64,000 nt of DNA, from assembly GCA_945903465.1 (NCBI GenBank), contig CAMDOF010000001.1, positions 119,442-183,441 on the forward strand. The letters are read 5' to 3'. The number at the start of each line of letters is the position of its first letter. Position 1 is the stretch's first letter. The position numbers and the translations under genes were made by a program. Source of the stretch: Opitutus sp. GAS368. Its GTDB lineage: Bacteria; Verrucomicrobiota; Verrucomicrobiia; Opitutales; Opitutaceae. Below the pieces are notes generated by a model. It searched no databases. It worked only from the letters and a program-made list of their open reading frames with translations, and was not told where the DNA came from. Below are positions 8,052 to 17,250 of this stretch, piece by piece.

Positions 8052-10067
8052 ATGCGCCTTTCCGCTCAGTTTCTTTGGTTAATCCCCGCGTTGCCTTTGC
8101 TGGCCGCGGGTATCGGCGCGTTCACACCGCGCGGCGGGCGCGCCCTCGCCGCCGGCGCCGCCATCACCGCCATGGCCCTCGCGTTTCTCGTCGCCTGCGC
8201 CGCGTTCGTCACCGCGCTCCATGATCCCACCGTCCCTCTTGTCGACAACTTCACGTGGTTTGACGTCGGCACCAGCCCACTTCGGCTCGGCTGGCTCCTC
8301 AATCCGCTCACTGCGGTGATGTGCGTCATGGTCACGTTCGTCGGGCTCCTCATTTTTATATTCAGCCTCGGCTATCTGCACGCTGATCCTAATTTTGCTC
8401 GGTTCTTCTGCTTCCTCAGCTTGTTCGCCGCGGCCATGCTCGGCCTTTTGGTCGCCAACAGCCTGCTCCTCCTTTTCATCTGCTGGGAGCTGGTCGGTCT
8501 CGCCTCGTACCTGCTCATCGGTTTCTGGTTTCATAAACCCGCGGCCGCCGCCGCTGCCAAAAAAGCCTTCATCACCACCCGCATCGGCGATCTCGGTTTA
8601 TTACTAGGCATACTCTGGCTTTATGACGCGACGGGCTCACTCCTTTTTTTCGACGGCGGCAACGGCGTCCTCGAAGCCAAGGCCTTGGCCAGTTTGAGCA
8701 CTCAGACCACGGTCGGAGGACTGGCTGTATCCACGGCCATCGGCTTGCTCATCTTTTGTGGCGCGATCGGCAAATCCGGCCAGTTCCCACTGCACGTCTG
8801 GCTACCCGACGCCATGGAGGGGCCCACCCCGGTCTCCGCGCTCATCCACGCCGCCACCATGGTGGCGGCTGGGGTTTTCCTCATCGCCCGCGTCTTCCCC
8901 CTCATGGCTGCTGATCAAGGCCTCACGACCGTCCCGCTGCACGCCCTCACGGTCGTCGCTTTTATCGGTGCCCTCACGGCGCTCCTCGGCGCGGTCATCG
9001 CCATTGCCCAAAACGACATCAAGCGAGTGCTGGCATTTTCTACCGTCTCCCAGCTCGGCTACATGATGCTCGCCCTTGGCGTGGGCTCTTGGGTCGCCGC
9101 CATTTTCCATCTGCTCACCCACGCATGCTTCAAGGCCCTGCTCTTCCTTGGCGCTGGCTCGGTCATCCACGCGGCCCATCACGAGCAGGATATCCGCAAC
9201 CTCGGCGGCCTCCGGGGCCCGCTCCGCCTCACCTTCGCGACCTTTGCCATCGGGACCATGGCGCTGGCTGGCGTGCCGTTCGTCTTCTCGGGATTCTGGA
9301 GCAAGGAGGGCATTCTCCATGCGGCCCACGCGTGGCACGTCTCGATGCTGCCCCTCGCCGCTGGGCTCATCGCTGTCGTGCTCACCGCTTTCTACATGAC
9401 GCGTCTCGTCGCCGAAACCTTCTTAGGCCACGCGCGGAGCCCCGTGGCCGCGGCCGCCCACGAGAGCCCGCGCCGTATGACCACACCGCTCATGATCCTC
9501 GCGGGCGGCACCATCGCCCTCAGCTTCATCGGCACGCCTTACTGGCCTTGGCTCCAGCGTTTCCTTGACCCAACCGCGCACCCCGACCCCAGCGACCTCC
9601 AGTTGATGATACTCTCGATCGTCCTCGTCGCCCTCGGTTCCGGCACGGGCTGGGCCCTCTACGCTCGGCACCCGCGCCCGCGCCCCACCGCCGCCGATCC
9701 CCTCGCCCGCCTCGCTCCCCCGATCATCACTGCACTCGCTGCCCGATTACACTTCGACGAGTTCTACCACGCTACATTCGGCCAGTTCAGTCGGGGGTTC
9801 GCCCGATTCGCCGACGGGCTCGACCGCTTCATTTGGGACGGCGCCATCCGTTTCTTGGCGCGGCTGAGCGAGTTCGCCGGTAGCGTCAATCGCGACGTCG
9901 ATGAAAATGCCCTCAACGGCGGTTTTGACGCTGCGAGCGAAAATCTCCGCGCCAGCGGCAAAACTTACGCTCAGGCCCAAACCGGCCAAGTCCAGGGCTA
10001 CCTGCGTTTCGTCGCCGTCGGCTTCGTGCTCTTAGCCCTCGCCGCTTTACTCGGAGGTTTCCGATGA
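8052..10067 (+). CDS. nuoL: NADH-quinone oxidoreductase subunit L
   Basis: A 671-residue proton-pumping subunit of the distal membrane arm (Mrp antiporter-like). Visible features are the N-terminal proton-translocation helices, with FICWELVGLASYLLIGFW (about residues 142-159) bearing the key glutamate, GKSGQFPLHVWLPDAMEGPTPVSALIHAATMV (about 240-271) with the broken helix lysine/histidine region, and KACFKALLFLGAGSVIH further on. The C-terminus contains the amphipathic lateral helix region and a final transmembrane anchor (about 650-668). Its stop overlaps the nuoM start by 4 bases. Confidence 0.95.
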   Translation: MRLSAQFLWLIPALPLLAAGIGAFTPRGGRALAAGAAITAMALAFLVACAAFVTALHDPTVPLVDNFTWFDVGTSPLRLGWLLNPLTAVMCVMVTFVGLLIFIFSLGYLHADPNFARFFCFLSLFAAAMLGLLVANSLLLLFICWELVGLASYLLIGFWFHKPAAAAAAKKAFITTRIGDLGLLLGILWLYDATGSLLFFDGGNGVLEAKALASLSTQTTVGGLAVSTAIGLLIFCGAIGKSGQFPLHVWLPDAMEGPTPVSALIHAATMVAAGVFLIARVFPLMAADQGLTTVPLHALTVVAFIGALTALLGAVIAIAQNDIKRVLAFSTVSQLGYMMLALGVGSWVAAIFHLLTHACFKALLFLGAGSVIHAAHHEQDIRNLGGLRGPLRLTFATFAIGTMALAGVPFVFSGFWSKEGILHAAHAWHVSMLPLAAGLIAVVLTAFYMTRLVAETFLGHARSPVAAAAHESPRRMTTPLMILAGGTIALSFIGTPYWPWLQRFLDPTAHPDPSDLQLMILSIVLVALGSGTGWALYARHPRPRPTAADPLARLAPPIITALAARLHFDEFYHATFGQFSRGFARFADGLDRFIWDGAIRFLARLSEFAGSVNRDVDENALNGGFDAASENLRASGKTYAQAQTGQVQGYLRFVAVGFVLLALAALLGGFR

Positions 10068-11605
10068 GCCAACCATTCGTCCTCTCCGCCCTCATCTTCA
10101 CCCCTTGGCTTGGCGCCATTCTGCTCGGACTACTCCGCCGTGCCTCCCTCCAGACCAGCCGCGTCATCGCCCTCGCCGGAAGTTTTTCCACCCTAGCGAT
10201 CGCCATCGGTTGGCTTACGAAATTCGATCCCACCCGCACCAGTCCACAATTTGTGGAGAAGTATTCGTGGATCGCCGCCTGCAACGTCCACTATTACCTC
10301 GGTCTCGATGGGCTCAGCCTCGCGCTCGTGCTCCTCACCGGCGTCATCACGCCAATCGCGCTCTTAGCCTCATGGCCCAATCAGAACGCGACGCGCTTAT
10401 TCAACGGCCTCTTCCTGTTGCTTCAAGGCGCCGCGCTTGGCGTGTTTCTTGCCCTCGATTTTTTCCACTGGTTCACATTTTGGGAACTGAGCCTCGTGCC
10501 CGCATTTTTTCTAATCAAGCTCTGGGGCGGCCCAGGTGCCGGCCGCGCGGCCTATCAGTTTGTCATTTATACGATCGGCGGCAGCGCTTTCCTTCTCCTC
10601 AGCTTTGCCGCGATTTTTGCCGCGACCGGCAAACTCGATTTTCCAACCCTCGCGCAGGAAGCCGCGGAAGGCACGCTCGCCCGGCAACTCGCGCTAACCG
10701 GCGGGGTCTGGCCGACCGCGGTTTTTCTTGGCGTGCTATTGGGATTCGCGGTGAAAGTGCCGCTATGGCCATTTCACACTTGGTTGCCACCCGCCTACGC
10801 TGAGGCCCCCACGGGCGTTTCCATGTTTCTGACCGCAGTCATGTCCAAAATGGGCCTCTACGGTTTCCTGCGAATTCTGTGGCCGCTCTTCCCTGGCCAA
10901 CTCCACGCCGCGGCCCCCGTACTCCTGGCGCTCGCCTTAGCCGGCGTGGTCCTCGGCGCTTGGGCCGCGATTCGCCAAACCGACCTCAAACGCATGGTGG
11001 CGTACTCATCAATTAACCACCTGAGTTATTGTCTCGTCGCCCTCTTCGCCGTCGCTGCCGCCACGGGTCGCCCGGGCTTTTCCGCCGATGCGGCCGCAGC
11101 CGCCTTGAGCGGCACAATCCTCCAAATGTGTAACCATGGCCTTTCCGCCGCTGCGTTGTTTCTCGGCATCGGCCTCCTCGAGGCGCGCGGGGGCGGTCGA
11201 CGCGGGCTCGACGATTTCGGTGGAGTCCGCACGGCCGCCCCAGTTTTCTCCGGGTTGTACGGGATCGCCTTATTTTCATCGCTCGGCCTGCCTGGGCTCA
11301 ATGGCTTTGTCGGCGAATTCCTCATCTTTCGCGGCGTATTCTCACTCGTCCCAATCGCGGCCGGCGTGGCCACGCTTGGCTTGCTCGGCACCGCGCTCTT
11401 CCTCCTCACTTTCTGGCAACGCATCTTCCACGGACCGCCCGCTGGGGCCGCCCTGCCCAACTTCCCCGACATCCGCGGCATTGAACTTGGCTCAATCGGA
11501 CCACTCGTCGCGCTGATGGTCATTCTCGGGGTCGCCCCTCAGCTGCTCACCCAACTCTTCAACCCACTGGTCACCGCCTGGGCCGGACACCTCGTGCTCC
11601 CATGA
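10064..11605 (+). CDS. nuoM: NADH-quinone oxidoreductase subunit M, first copy
   Basis: A 513-residue antiporter-like pumping subunit. Landmarks include HYYLGLDGLSLALVLLTGVITP near residue 76, FFHWFTFWELSLVPAFFLIKLWGG (about 138-161) with the conserved glutamate, and FAVKVPLWPFHTWLPPAYAEAPTGVSMFLTAVMSKMGLYG (about 227-266) with the broken-helix lysine and histidine. It overlaps nuoL and the following nuoM paralogue by 4 bases each. The two adjacent NuoM proteins are both full length and differ strongly in sequence. Confidence 0.93.
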   Translation: MSQPFVLSALIFTPWLGAILLGLLRRASLQTSRVIALAGSFSTLAIAIGWLTKFDPTRTSPQFVEKYSWIAACNVHYYLGLDGLSLALVLLTGVITPIALLASWPNQNATRLFNGLFLLLQGAALGVFLALDFFHWFTFWELSLVPAFFLIKLWGGPGAGRAAYQFVIYTIGGSAFLLLSFAAIFAATGKLDFPTLAQEAAEGTLARQLALTGGVWPTAVFLGVLLGFAVKVPLWPFHTWLPPAYAEAPTGVSMFLTAVMSKMGLYGFLRILWPLFPGQLHAAAPVLLALALAGVVLGAWAAIRQTDLKRMVAYSSINHLSYCLVALFAVAAATGRPGFSADAAAAALSGTILQMCNHGLSAAALFLGIGLLEARGGGRRGLDDFGGVRTAAPVFSGLYGIALFSSLGLPGLNGFVGEFLIFRGVFSLVPIAAGVATLGLLGTALFLLTFWQRIFHGPPAGAALPNFPDIRGIELGSIGPLVALMVILGVAPQLLTQLFNPLVTAWAGHLVLP

Positions 11606-13173
11606 ACGCCTTGCCGTGGACCATCTACCTCTCATTTGCCGGCGCGACCCTCGCGCTGCTGGCCGGCACTCGCGCGGTCGCCGCCGCTCGCTGGGTTGCA
11701 CTCCTGACCGCGCTCGCCGGTCTCGGGGCCGGGCTGTTCGCGGCGGCTCGCTTCGTGCCTAGTCGTGGTCTCCAAACGATCGTCGATCTCCCGTGGATTC
11801 CCGATCTTAACCTAGGCATCCACTACCATCTCGCGGCTGACGGTATCAGTCTCACGCTGATCGTTCTCACCGGAATTGCTGCCACCGCCGGAATTCTTTT
11901 TTCATGGAACATCACTGAGCGAGCTGGCGAATTCTTCGCCCTTTATCTCGCGCTGATTGGCGGCGTCTACGGCGTTTTTCTCAGCGCCGATGCTTTTTTA
12001 CTCTTCGTGTTTTACGAGATCGCCATCGTGCCAAAGTATTTCCTTGTCGCCAAGTGGGGATCAACCCGGCGCGAGTACGGCGCCATGAAGCTCGTGCTCT
12101 TCTCGTTCGGCGGGAGCGCGCTCGTACTCGCAGGGTTGCTCTGGGCCTACGCTGCCGGCGGCGGAAAAAGTTTCGCCCTCGCTGACCTCGCCAGCGTTGC
12201 CACCCATTTCACGCGGACCGAACAAATCAGTATGTTCGGACTCGTTTTTCTGGGCTTCGCAATTCTTGCCGGTCTATTCCCGTTGCACACGTGGGCTCCG
12301 ACGGGCCACGTGGCGGCACCCACCGCCGCTTCAATGTTACTCGCTGGAGTCGTCATGAAGCTGGGCGCCTACGGTTGCCTCCGCATCGCCTTGCCCCTTT
12401 TCCCCGTCGGCTTCGCCTTCTGGCAGTCGACGCTGATCGCACTGGCCGTCGCCGGTATCCTCTACGCGGGCTTAATCGCACTGGTGCAAGATGATCTCAA
12501 GTTTGTCATCGGATATTCGAGTGTCAGCCACATGGGCTTTGTGCTTTTGGGTCTCGCGGCCGCCAATAGTCAGGCGGTCAGCGGCGCTGTGCTGCAAATG
12601 TTCTCCCACGGCATCATCGCGGGACTCCTCTTCGCCGTCGTCGGACGCATGCTCTACGAGCGCACCCACACTCGCCAACTCGCCGCCCTCCGCTCGCTAC
12701 CACTGCACCGATTGATGCCATTCACCAGTATCACCTTTGTGATCGCCGGCCTCGCCTCCATGGGCATGCCCGGATTTAGCGGCTTTCCCGCGGAACTCCT
12801 GATTCTCATCGGAACGTGGAAAACCTCACCGCTCGCCGCGACCTTTGCCGCGGTCGGTATTCTCATCGCCGCCGCCTTCACTCTCCGCGTTATTCAGATC
12901 GCGTTCTTCGGCACCAGCGAACCCACCGCTTCCAGCCCCCGGCCGCCCTTGTCCTCGACCCCAAACGAGCCTCCGGCACTATCGACGCTCACCACCACGC
13001 TCGCCAGTCATCCGTCATATTCACCGATTACGTGGCCCGAACGCACCGGCGCCGTCCTCCTCATCGCCGCCACTCTATACGCGGGTCTTAAGCCAGATAT
13101 CCTCCTGAGCTGGATCACGCCGGCGTTACAATCTCCTTTGATGCAAAACGTGCTCAAGGGAGGCACCCCATGA
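11602..13173 (+). CDS. nuoM: NADH-quinone oxidoreductase subunit M, second copy
   Basis: A 523-residue second NuoM-type subunit directly after the first, with ATGA overlaps on both sides. It has the same landmarks: NLGIHYHLAADGISLTLIVLTGI (about residues 70-92), a FLLFVFYEIAIVPKYFLVAKWGS segment with the membrane glutamate, and FPLHTWAPTGHVAAPTAASMLLAGVVMKLGAYG with the histidine and lysine positions. The loop near residues 430-460 is enriched in Ser/Pro/Thr and differs from the first copy. Tandem nuoM genes occur in some bacterial complex I clusters; whether both subunits sit in one complex or alternate is not visible here. Confidence 0.9.
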   Translation: MNALPWTIYLSFAGATLALLAGTRAVAAARWVALLTALAGLGAGLFAAARFVPSRGLQTIVDLPWIPDLNLGIHYHLAADGISLTLIVLTGIAATAGILFSWNITERAGEFFALYLALIGGVYGVFLSADAFLLFVFYEIAIVPKYFLVAKWGSTRREYGAMKLVLFSFGGSALVLAGLLWAYAAGGGKSFALADLASVATHFTRTEQISMFGLVFLGFAILAGLFPLHTWAPTGHVAAPTAASMLLAGVVMKLGAYGCLRIALPLFPVGFAFWQSTLIALAVAGILYAGLIALVQDDLKFVIGYSSVSHMGFVLLGLAAANSQAVSGAVLQMFSHGIIAGLLFAVVGRMLYERTHTRQLAALRSLPLHRLMPFTSITFVIAGLASMGMPGFSGFPAELLILIGTWKTSPLAATFAAVGILIAAAFTLRVIQIAFFGTSEPTASSPRPPLSSTPNEPPALSTLTTTLASHPSYSPITWPERTGAVLLIAATLYAGLKPDILLSWITPALQSPLMQNVLKGGTP

Positions 13174-14642
13174 GCGCACCCTACGCCCAGCTCTTCCCTG
13201 CGCTGCTACCGGAAGCGGCCCTCAGCGTCGGGGCACTGGCCGTGATCGCCGTCGACCTCATCACCGGAAAAAAACGATCTGCACCCGCCCGGCTCAACAC
13301 CGCGGTAACGCTTGCCATAGGCGCAATCGCCGTCGCCCTTTATTGCACGGGCACAACCGCGCGCACCGGACCGGTATTCGGAGGGATCCTCGTGCTCGAC
13401 GCGCTCACTTGCGCCACCCGCCTCGGCGTCCTTGCGCTCACCGCCTTTACCCTCGCGATCACGCCCGGGCTCCACCGCCTGAGGCATCCCGCCGAGTACG
13501 TTGCCATTATTTTATTCGCCGCAACCGGCTTCACGCTCATGGCCGCGGCGCATCACCTCCTCATCGCGTTTCTTGCGCTCGAACTCGCCAGCCTTTCGCT
13601 CTACGTGCTCACGGGCTTTGATAAAAATAAACCCGAATCAGCCGAGGCCGCTCTTAAATATTTTCTTTTTGGCGGGATTTCCGCAGCCTTTCTACTCTTC
13701 GGACTGAGCCTCCTTTATGGCGTCACCGGCGCTCTCGAGTTCGCGGCGATCACCCGCCAACTCAGCGCGATGCCCCCCCATCCTTTGTTAATCGTGGCTC
13801 TCGCGATGATCCTCGTCGGATTTGGCTTCAAGGCCGCCGCCGCCCCTTTCCACCTATGGGCCCCCGATGTCTACGAAGGGGCCCCCATCACTTCCGCCGC
13901 GCTCATCGCGTCCGCCTCCAAACTCGCCGGCTTTGCCCTGTTTACCCGCCTTCTGTGGGACGGGCTCGCTCCAAGCGTCGGGACCTTGGCAACCGCCGGT
14001 TCACCCGCTGGCTGGGCCCTCCTCCTTGCCCTGCTCTCCGCGCTTTCCCTACTTCTGGGAAATCTCGCCGCACTCGCCCAGACTAATGTGCGGCGTCTCC
14101 TCGCTTACTCCGCGATCGCCCACGCCGGCGCCATGCTGCTCGGCGTTATCGCAGCTGGGCAAGCCGGCCCGGCCCCTCTCGTTTACTACGCTTTCACCTA
14201 CGGCCTCGCAACCATCGGAGCCTTCGGCGTTATCGCGGTCGTTGACGGTGCCGGCTCCTGTAAAAACCTCCCAGATCTCGCCGGGCTGCATCGGCGCTCC
14301 CCTTTACTGGCAGGATGCCTTCTTATTTTCATCCTTTCCCTCGCCGGCATCCCTCCTCTCGCCGGCTTCTTCGGCAAATTCGTTGTCTTCGCCGCCGCCC
14401 TCAAGCTCGGCGGCTTGGCCACCTCCGCCGGATGGCTGACCCTGCTCGCCATCGCGATGAGCGCCGTCGGCCTCTACTATTATTTGCTCATCTTGAAGCA
14501 GGCGCTCATCGCGCCACCCACGCCCGCGACCCACGCCACCATCCCAGTTCCCGCCTTACCTGCCATTTCCCTCCTGATCCTCGCGATCCTCCTGCTTGCA
14601 CTCGGACTTTTCCCCTCCCTCGTTCTTCGCTTGGTGAATTAG
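13170..14642 (+). CDS. nuoN: NADH-quinone oxidoreductase subunit N
   Basis: A 490-residue antiporter-like subunit and the last gene of the operon. Typical segments are LLIAFLALELASLSLYVLTGFDKNKPESAEAALKYFLFGGISAAFLLFG (about residues 129-177), which is highly diagnostic of NuoN, and FKAAAAPFHLWAPDVYEGAPITSAALIASASKLAGF (about 218-253) with the pumping lysine. It overlaps the second nuoM by 4 bases. After the stop there is only a weak inverted repeat (CTCAGA 14691-14696 with TCTGAG 14711-14716), not a convincing terminator. Confidence 0.95.
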   Translation: MSAPYAQLFPALLPEAALSVGALAVIAVDLITGKKRSAPARLNTAVTLAIGAIAVALYCTGTTARTGPVFGGILVLDALTCATRLGVLALTAFTLAITPGLHRLRHPAEYVAIILFAATGFTLMAAAHHLLIAFLALELASLSLYVLTGFDKNKPESAEAALKYFLFGGISAAFLLFGLSLLYGVTGALEFAAITRQLSAMPPHPLLIVALAMILVGFGFKAAAAPFHLWAPDVYEGAPITSAALIASASKLAGFALFTRLLWDGLAPSVGTLATAGSPAGWALLLALLSALSLLLGNLAALAQTNVRRLLAYSAIAHAGAMLLGVIAAGQAGPAPLVYYAFTYGLATIGAFGVIAVVDGAGSCKNLPDLAGLHRRSPLLAGCLLIFILSLAGIPPLAGFFGKFVVFAAALKLGGLATSAGWLTLLAIAMSAVGLYYYLLILKQALIAPPTPATHATIPVPALPAISLLILAILLLALGLFPSLVLRLVN

Positions 14643-14856
14643 CGGAGGCACCCCTGCCGACGATCCCACCCATGGGGTTTCTTTAAGCGGCTCAGAAAAA
14701 AACCTGAAGCTCTGAGAGCATCGCGGAACATAACTCAAGGTTTGCGCTGAACTTCAGCCGCGAGCGCGCTCGCCAGAAAGGCGAGGCTAAAAACGCCACC
14801 GCCAAAAACACAGGCTTGCCGATTTTATTTATCCCGCCACGTTGTGCGCTTCTTGC

Positions 14857-14946
14857 GGAAGGGTGGCCGAGTGGTTTATGGCTCCAGTCTTGAAAACTGG
14901 CGTGGGCGTAAGTTCACCGTGAGTTCGAATCTCACCCCTTCCGCCA
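14857..14946 (+). tRNA. tRNA-Ser (anticodon UGA)
   Basis: A complete class II tRNA. The acceptor stem pairs GGAAGGG (14857-14863) with CCCTTCC (14936-14942), followed by discriminator G and an encoded CCA (14944-14946). The anticodon stem pairs CCAGT with ACTGG around the loop CTTGAAA, giving anticodon TGA at 14891-14893 (reads UCA). The long variable arm expected of tRNA-Ser is present, as is the T-loop GTTCGAATC. A run of 7 T then 6 A inside an inverted repeat (14945-14963) overlaps the CCA and may act as its terminator. Accessory DNA follows it directly. Confidence 0.95.
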
Positions 14947-14963
14947 GTTTTTTTAAAAAACTG

Positions 14964-15655
14964 ACGAGTTTTCCCCTTTTTTTCGGAGTCTTTTTTTCCC
15001 GATCTTCGTCGATTGAAATTGAAGACTTTTCTCCGGCCAGCCAAGCGCACGATCCAATCCGGCTCCGCGGCCGTTTTCTTTTCAACTCAGATACGCGCGG
15101 CGATCTCAGCAGACCTCATTTAGCCCGCACCCTCCGTACGCTCAGATTGAAAGCCATCGGCGCCGGTCCCGGCCAATCCGCGCTCAGTGGCGGCCCACGC
15201 CGCGTTCCCCATCTCCTCGGCGGCCTTCCTCCACGACATCCGCCCGACTTTCTTTAGAACCTGCTCAGCGCCCCGCATGCAGAACAAGCGGTGGCCGCAC
15301 CAGCTGACCTCGATCGACGTCCAAGCACCCGCCTGCGAACCCCAACAAAGCTTGGCAAAAGTTGTCCGCGAGCACACGACTTTACACGTGCTTGGTCGCG
15401 TTTATCTGCCCGCACCATCGCAAGTTTTCCCATCGCAAATTTTCCTGCGAACCGTCATCGCGCGGTAACCGTCGGGCCTCGGCCCCCGCCGCTTTACGCG
15501 TCGAATAAAAAACGCATCCGCCGCCTTCATGCTACGCACACCCCACGCTCACACCGTGACCACGCCGCGTGCCTGTCGCGTACCCGCCGCTTACCCGCCG
15601 CGTGCCCGCCGCGACTACGCCCAGAAATAATCGCACGGAGCGCGCCCGCGCCGAT
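14964..15655. other. Gene-poor stretch after tRNA-Ser
   Basis: About 690 bases with no credible gene. The open frames here are arginine/proline-rich and do not resemble any family I know. It forms the left edge of the accessory region that starts at the tRNA. Confidence 0.5.
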
Positions 15656-15862
15656 ATCGCTCACTTAAACGGATCCACTTCTGCTCACATAAATTGACCC
15701 ACCTCCAAAAAAATCTGGTCAGATAATTGACCCTCGTTCATCCGCATGAACGCTCTTTCCTCCTCTGAACACGTGGAAAAAACCGGAACTCCTTGGAAAA
15801 GGAAGCAAATCACCGGTGGATCAGTTTAACTGAGCACCGGTGGGTCAAAATAGTTGAGCGCC
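15656..15862. mobile_element. Internally deleted IS21-like element (MITE-like remnant)
   Basis: About 205 bases with a symmetrical set of short terminal repeats. On the left are two inverted copies, 15659-15678 and 15682-15703 (GCTCAC...GGATCCAC and GCTCAC...TTGACCCACC), and a weaker one near 15716-15735. On the right are two direct copies, 15815-15835 and 15839-15860 (GGTGGATCAG...TGAGC and GGTGGGTCAA...TGAGCG). Multiple terminal repeats of this GTGGRTCA...TGAGC type are characteristic of IS21-family ends. No istA or istB remains between them, so this is a non-autonomous or solo derivative. Confidence 0.55.
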
Positions 15863-15926
15863 ATCGCCGCGCTGCCCCGCCCTGCCCCGCCCCCGCGGCG
15901 AGTGCCTGGCCGTGCTCGCTGGTCGA

Positions 15927-15995
15927 CTGCCACGCCCTGCCACGCCCTGCCACGCCCTGCCACGCCCTGCCACGCCCTGCCACGCCCTGCCACGC
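15927..15995. repeat. 10-bp tandem repeat (CACGCCCTGC)n
   Basis: Six perfect, contiguous copies of CACGCCCTGC from 15931 to 15990 with partial units at both ends. All three forward frames stay open through it, giving spurious ORFs. It is a likely slippage site between an IS remnant and an RHS locus. Confidence 0.95.
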
Positions 15996-16427
15996 GAGCG
16001 CACGTCGCTTTATTTTATATCAATACGCACCCCAGCGAAAGCAGGGCCCGCACCAAAAACCAACGCCGCTGCTCAGTGCCGCCAATCGAAATTTCTCCGA
16101 GAGGACTCGGTTCGCCCGCCTATGAGCAATCGTTGTCAATGCCCAATTCGACTCAAAATTGAGTATAAGGAGAGATTTAATTCCGACGCAGAAACTTTCA
16201 AAAAAGGAATCTGCGATGAGCGATCACCATTTAGTATCCAATAAAAAAGGACAGAGTTTTACGCTCCGTGCGAACCATTCGCGCCTGGGTACTGCCCCCC
16301 TGCGCCATTTCTGCCGAGCGTCCGCCTGTTCCAGAGCAACGCCTCTCATCCGGCCATCGAGCCTTGCCGGTCCATCAAGGTTTTCCATCGGCTCGGCTGA
16401 GCACCGCCGCCGCCCGCGATCATCCGC
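15996..16427. other. Upstream region of the RHS locus
   Basis: About 430 bases without a confident gene. A possible small ORF begins at ATG 16216 behind an AAGGA-like ribosome site (16205-16209) and runs to 16449, but after about 25 residues its composition becomes that of random GC-rich DNA, so I treat it as non-coding or decayed. Confidence 0.4.
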
Positions 16428-17048
16428 ATGCAAACACTTTCCAAAATGAAATCACCTAACTCGAATCGCTCCAGCAAGCGCCACTTCATGCTAAAAACGG
16501 GCCTTGTCCTGATGTTAGGGATGGCGGGAGTCCTTTACTATCAGCTGACGTCTGGAGGTACCAATCCAAGTACCGGTCAAAGTCCCCGCCCGCCCGCGAC
16601 GAGTTCGATCAGTACGATCCCGGCACTTCACGCCTCGAAAAAAATCGATGACGTCGTCCCGTTGGTGCACCGGCCCTTGCCCGCCCCAACCACCGATGCT
16701 CGGACGGCGACCCTTCAAATCGGTGAAAACAGTCTCAGGGTCTCACCCAATTTACGTGGCGAATTTCCACGCGTCCTCGTCATCGCGGAGGCACTCATCA
16801 CCGCAAGGGTACCCTTCCCCGAGGCGCAAATCGGCGATTCAGTCGCAGTGCAGGCGGAGGATGGCGGTCAAATCGCTGGCGGAGTTACCAACGGAAGCAC
16901 CACGATCGCGGCGGATGGTGTTGCGCTCGTCGAGTTTAGAGCCGCGGCCTTTGAGGGGATGAATCGGGTTACGGTGCGGCGTGGCGCCGAGACCCGCGTG
17001 CTTGAATTTTGGGTCGGCGCTGAACCTCCCATTCACATTCGCCAGTGA
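16428..17048 (+). CDS. Hypothetical single-pass membrane-anchored protein upstream of the RHS gene
   Basis: A 206-residue protein with a positively charged N-terminus (NSNRSSKRH), one transmembrane helix (about residues 24-40, LVLMLGMAGVLYYQL), a Ser/Thr/Pro/Gly-rich linker, and a C-terminal extracytoplasmic domain (about 95-206) rich in beta-type sequence ending VTVRRGAETRVLEFWVGAEPPIHIRQ. I do not recognise a family. An alternative start is ATG 16446. The next gene, 200 bases downstream on the same strand, is the RHS protein, so it may help present or export that protein; this is inference from position only. Confidence 0.65.
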   Translation: MQTLSKMKSPNSNRSSKRHFMLKTGLVLMLGMAGVLYYQLTSGGTNPSTGQSPRPPATSSISTIPALHASKKIDDVVPLVHRPLPAPTTDARTATLQIGENSLRVSPNLRGEFPRVLVIAEALITARVPFPEAQIGDSVAVQAEDGGQIAGGVTNGSTTIAADGVALVEFRAAAFEGMNRVTVRRGAETRVLEFWVGAEPPIHIRQ

Positions 17049-17250
17049 TGGCCGTTCCCGTGCTCAACTACCCCGCGCGATTAACCCCGCCCCCAGCCAT
17101 CGCTCGCCCCCGCCTCCCGACGCCACCCGCTGATGGCCTCTGTCCAACGTGTGCAGTCCCCGTCTCCGACCGTTCCCCCATCACCAACGGGCCCACCCCT
17201 CCATCCCACGCCCAAATCCTTTTTGTGTCTCTTACTTCAACGCTATCCTT

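Noticed and set aside
14691..14716. Terminator after nuoN
   Set aside because: The CTCAGA/TCTGAG inverted repeat has a 14-base loop and no T-tract, too weak to call.
15931..15990. Possible CRISPR array
   Set aside because: The 10-bp units are contiguous with no spacers, and no cas gene is in the window; it is a simple tandem repeat.
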